Position numbers and translations under genes: made by a program. Below, piece by piece: positions 7,055 to 8,154 of a stretch of 8,154 bases of DNA. A model generated the notes under the pieces. The model searched no databases. It saw nothing but the letters and a program-made list of their open reading frames with translations, and had not been told where the DNA came from. The stretch is from Chitinophagaceae bacterium (GTDB taxonomy: Bacteria; Bacteroidota; Bacteroidia; Chitinophagales; Chitinophagaceae). The DNA is taken from NCBI GenBank assembly GCA_025455245.1, contig JALOMX010000242.1, forward strand, positions 1 through 8,154, read 5' to 3'. Within the stretch, counting starts at the first letter, position 1, and every line of letters begins with the position of its first letter.

Positions 7055-7060
7055 ATAAAC

Positions 7061-7089
7061 AAAAAAGGCCTGCCATTTTCAGGCAGGCC
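7061..7089 (-). terminator. Rho-independent terminator of the SusE/SusF-like gene
   Basis: On the minus strand a perfect 8-bp stem, GGCCTGCC (7089-7082) and GGCAGGCC (7074-7067), encloses a 7-base loop (TGAAAAT). It is followed immediately by six T residues (7066-7061). It lies 23 bases after the stop codon at 7113. There is no T-run on the plus-strand side, so it is directional. It insulates yicC from the upstream surface-protein gene. Confidence 0.93.
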
Positions 7090-7112
7090 GTACAATTAAT
7101 AGCGTTTTTCAA

Positions 7113-8154
7113 TTAAAGTTTGGTAAGTGTGTAAGTCATTGTGTAAAAATCAACCCTTACACGGTACATACCGCTTGCAGGAGGAATGATAATTACATCA
7201 GGATCAGATCCGCCACCATAGTTATAACCAAGGCCATTAGAACCTGTTCCACGTCCAAACTGAGGCTGCCATTGCGTAATTTTTGTTATGAACTTAAGCA
7301 TACCTCCACCGGTCAGGTTGAGATCTTTTTCAAATACACTTGAGTTCAAACGGCGCATCCACTGTGCTTTCAATGCTGTGTTGCCGTGGCTGTTGTCCCA
7401 ACCACCCTGAGTACCGCCACCAATGGCATAAAGGCTGTCCGGAACAGGCTTGTCCCTTTCATCGGTTACAGTAAAGAAACCATTTTGAAAATCGTAAGTC
7501 ATATTGTAAAAACCATCATCGGCAGGAGAAGGGAAATTGGCATCCCATGTAGAACTGGATGGCCTGTGTCCAAAACGACCACCGGCAGACAATCCCGGAG
7601 CAAAAGTATTCTGAACAGCATACTTCAAATCCCAGCCTCTACCATCGTTATACGGCACAAGCAAATACTGCTTATTACCATATAAAAATATTTTACCACC
7701 ATAGGTGGTTTCATCGATCCTCATAAACTCCTGACTTGTACCGTAATTGATACCATTATTAACAAGCGGCAGGTTCCACCATGCCATGGTGGCATCGCCT
7801 ACAATGAACAGCCTTTTCGATACAGGCAGGGTAACCTGAGGAGGTACTTTGTAAACCCTAAAATCAAAAGTTTGTGTATTGGATACCTGACGGTCGTTAT
7901 TATTGCTGTAAGAAGCAATAACCCTGGTTTTCATTTTTACATACTGATCAAAAGGATAACCCTTATCAAGTAAAAATGCATTGATCACTTTCGCCTGGAA
8001 AGAATCGGTAAATGAACCTAAAACCGTACTGCTAATAGGATTGGAAAAATCACCGGTTTCAACATCCACCTCTGAAATGAACTTTGCATTACTGAAATCG
8101 GTTGAGAAATTGGGTTGACTCCAACGCAACTTCAGGAGGTAAAGGTTACTGTCT
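7113..8154 (-). CDS. SusE/SusF-like outer-membrane glycan-binding lipoprotein, C-terminal part (5' end outside window)
   Basis: The frame is open to the right edge (first visible residues DSNLYLLKLRWSQPN), so the N-terminus and lipoprotein signal are not seen; a TTG at 8129 is an internal Leu codon, not a start. The visible 346 residues show the end of a SusE-type N-terminal Ig domain (FISEVDVETGDFSNP ... VINAFLLDKGYPFDQYVKMKTRVIASY), then two starch-binding-type repeats: RLFIVGDATMAWWNLPL (from about 7814) and SLYAIGGGTQGGWDN (from about 7436). Each begins with the LY/LF-x-x-G pattern and a nearby Trp. The last repeat ends in IIPPASGMYRVRVDFYTMTYTLTKL, the usual G-x-Y-x-V-x-V-D strand followed by the C-terminus. 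Such proteins sit on the cell surface beside SusC/SusD transporters and bind polysaccharide; susC and susD would be expected beyond the right edge, but this is inference. Substrate unknown; SusE and SusF cannot be told apart without the N-terminus. Followed by its own terminator. Confidence 0.88.
   Translation of the reverse strand, partial: DSNLYLLKLRWSQPNFSTDFSNAKFISEVDVETGDFSNPISSTVLGSFTDSFQAKVINAFLLDKGYPFDQYVKMKTRVIASYSNNNDRQVSNTQTFDFRVYKVPPQVTLPVSKRLFIVGDATMAWWNLPLVNNGINYGTSQEFMRIDETTYGGKIFLYGNKQYLLVPYNDGRGWDLKYAVQNTFAPGLSAGGRFGHRPSSSTWDANFPSPADDGFYNMTYDFQNGFFTVTDERDKPVPDSLYAIGGGTQGGWDNSHGNTALKAQWMRRLNSSVFEKDLNLTGGGMLKFITKITQWQPQFGRGTGSNGLGYNYGGGSDPDVIIIPPASGMYRVRVDFYTMTYTLTKL

Noticed and set aside
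7039..7056. TTGACA-like box on the plus strand (7041 region)
   Set aside because: There is no -10 at suitable spacing and no plus-strand gene downstream. Bacteroidota promoters also do not use this element.
7776..7795. Two overlapping perfect palindromes: CCACCATG-C-CATGGTGG (7776-7792) and ATGCC-ATGGT-GGCAT (7781-7795)
   Set aside because: They fall inside the SusE/SusF-like coding region and are explained by the codons for Ala-Thr-Met-Ala-Trp-Trp. There is no T-run or regulatory context.
8127..8129. TTG as a start codon for the right-edge gene
   Set aside because: The frame continues upstream to the window edge with SusE-like residues (LYLLKLRWSQ), so this is an internal leucine codon.

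Overview
The window looks like chromosomal DNA from a gliding-type Bacteroidota, most likely Chitinophagia/Chitinophagaceae-like. The supporting evidence is a GldH-type gliding lipoprotein, a SusE/SusF-type surface glycan-binding lipoprotein, a BatD-type protein, the Bacteroidota-type 'arginase' with a degenerate metal site, moderate-to-low GC, A/T-rich spacers and the absence of strong Shine-Dalgarno sites. The genus placement is an inference. Nothing in the window looks like a mobile element, CRISPR array, rRNA or tRNA, and no spacer exceeds about 110 bases.

Layout from left to right. (1) Positions 1-1471, minus strand: the first 490 codons of a CPA2/Kef-type cation:proton antiporter, running off the left edge. 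(2) Positions 1562-2716, minus strand: an arginase/formimidoylglutamase-fold protein upstream of the antiporter, with several canonical Mn ligands missing. (3) A 103-base divergent spacer, then 2820-3869 on the plus strand: a lone BatD-like secreted, membrane-anchored protein. (4) Converging on it, a minus-strand block reading yicC (7001-6114), gldH (6106-5597), a two-transmembrane sensor histidine kinase (5555-4578) and an OmpR/PhoB-type response regulator (4554-3893). The spacers are 7, 41 and 23 bases, so these four could be one transcript. (5) Positions 7113-8154, minus strand: the 3' part of a SusE/SusF-like gene, closed by a clear rho-independent terminator that separates it from yicC.

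The most notable sequence-level observation is that the response regulator is broken. About 40 bases appear to be missing at ~3994 inside the winged-helix DNA-binding domain. This shifts the frame, and the original C-terminus is still legible in the other frame down to 3893. The partner kinase is intact. Other points of interest are the likely non-catalytic arginase-fold protein, the orphan short BatD, and the coupling of a gliding lipoprotein gene with yicC and a two-component system. I found no convincing evidence of a wholly new system; the candidates are listed with their limits.
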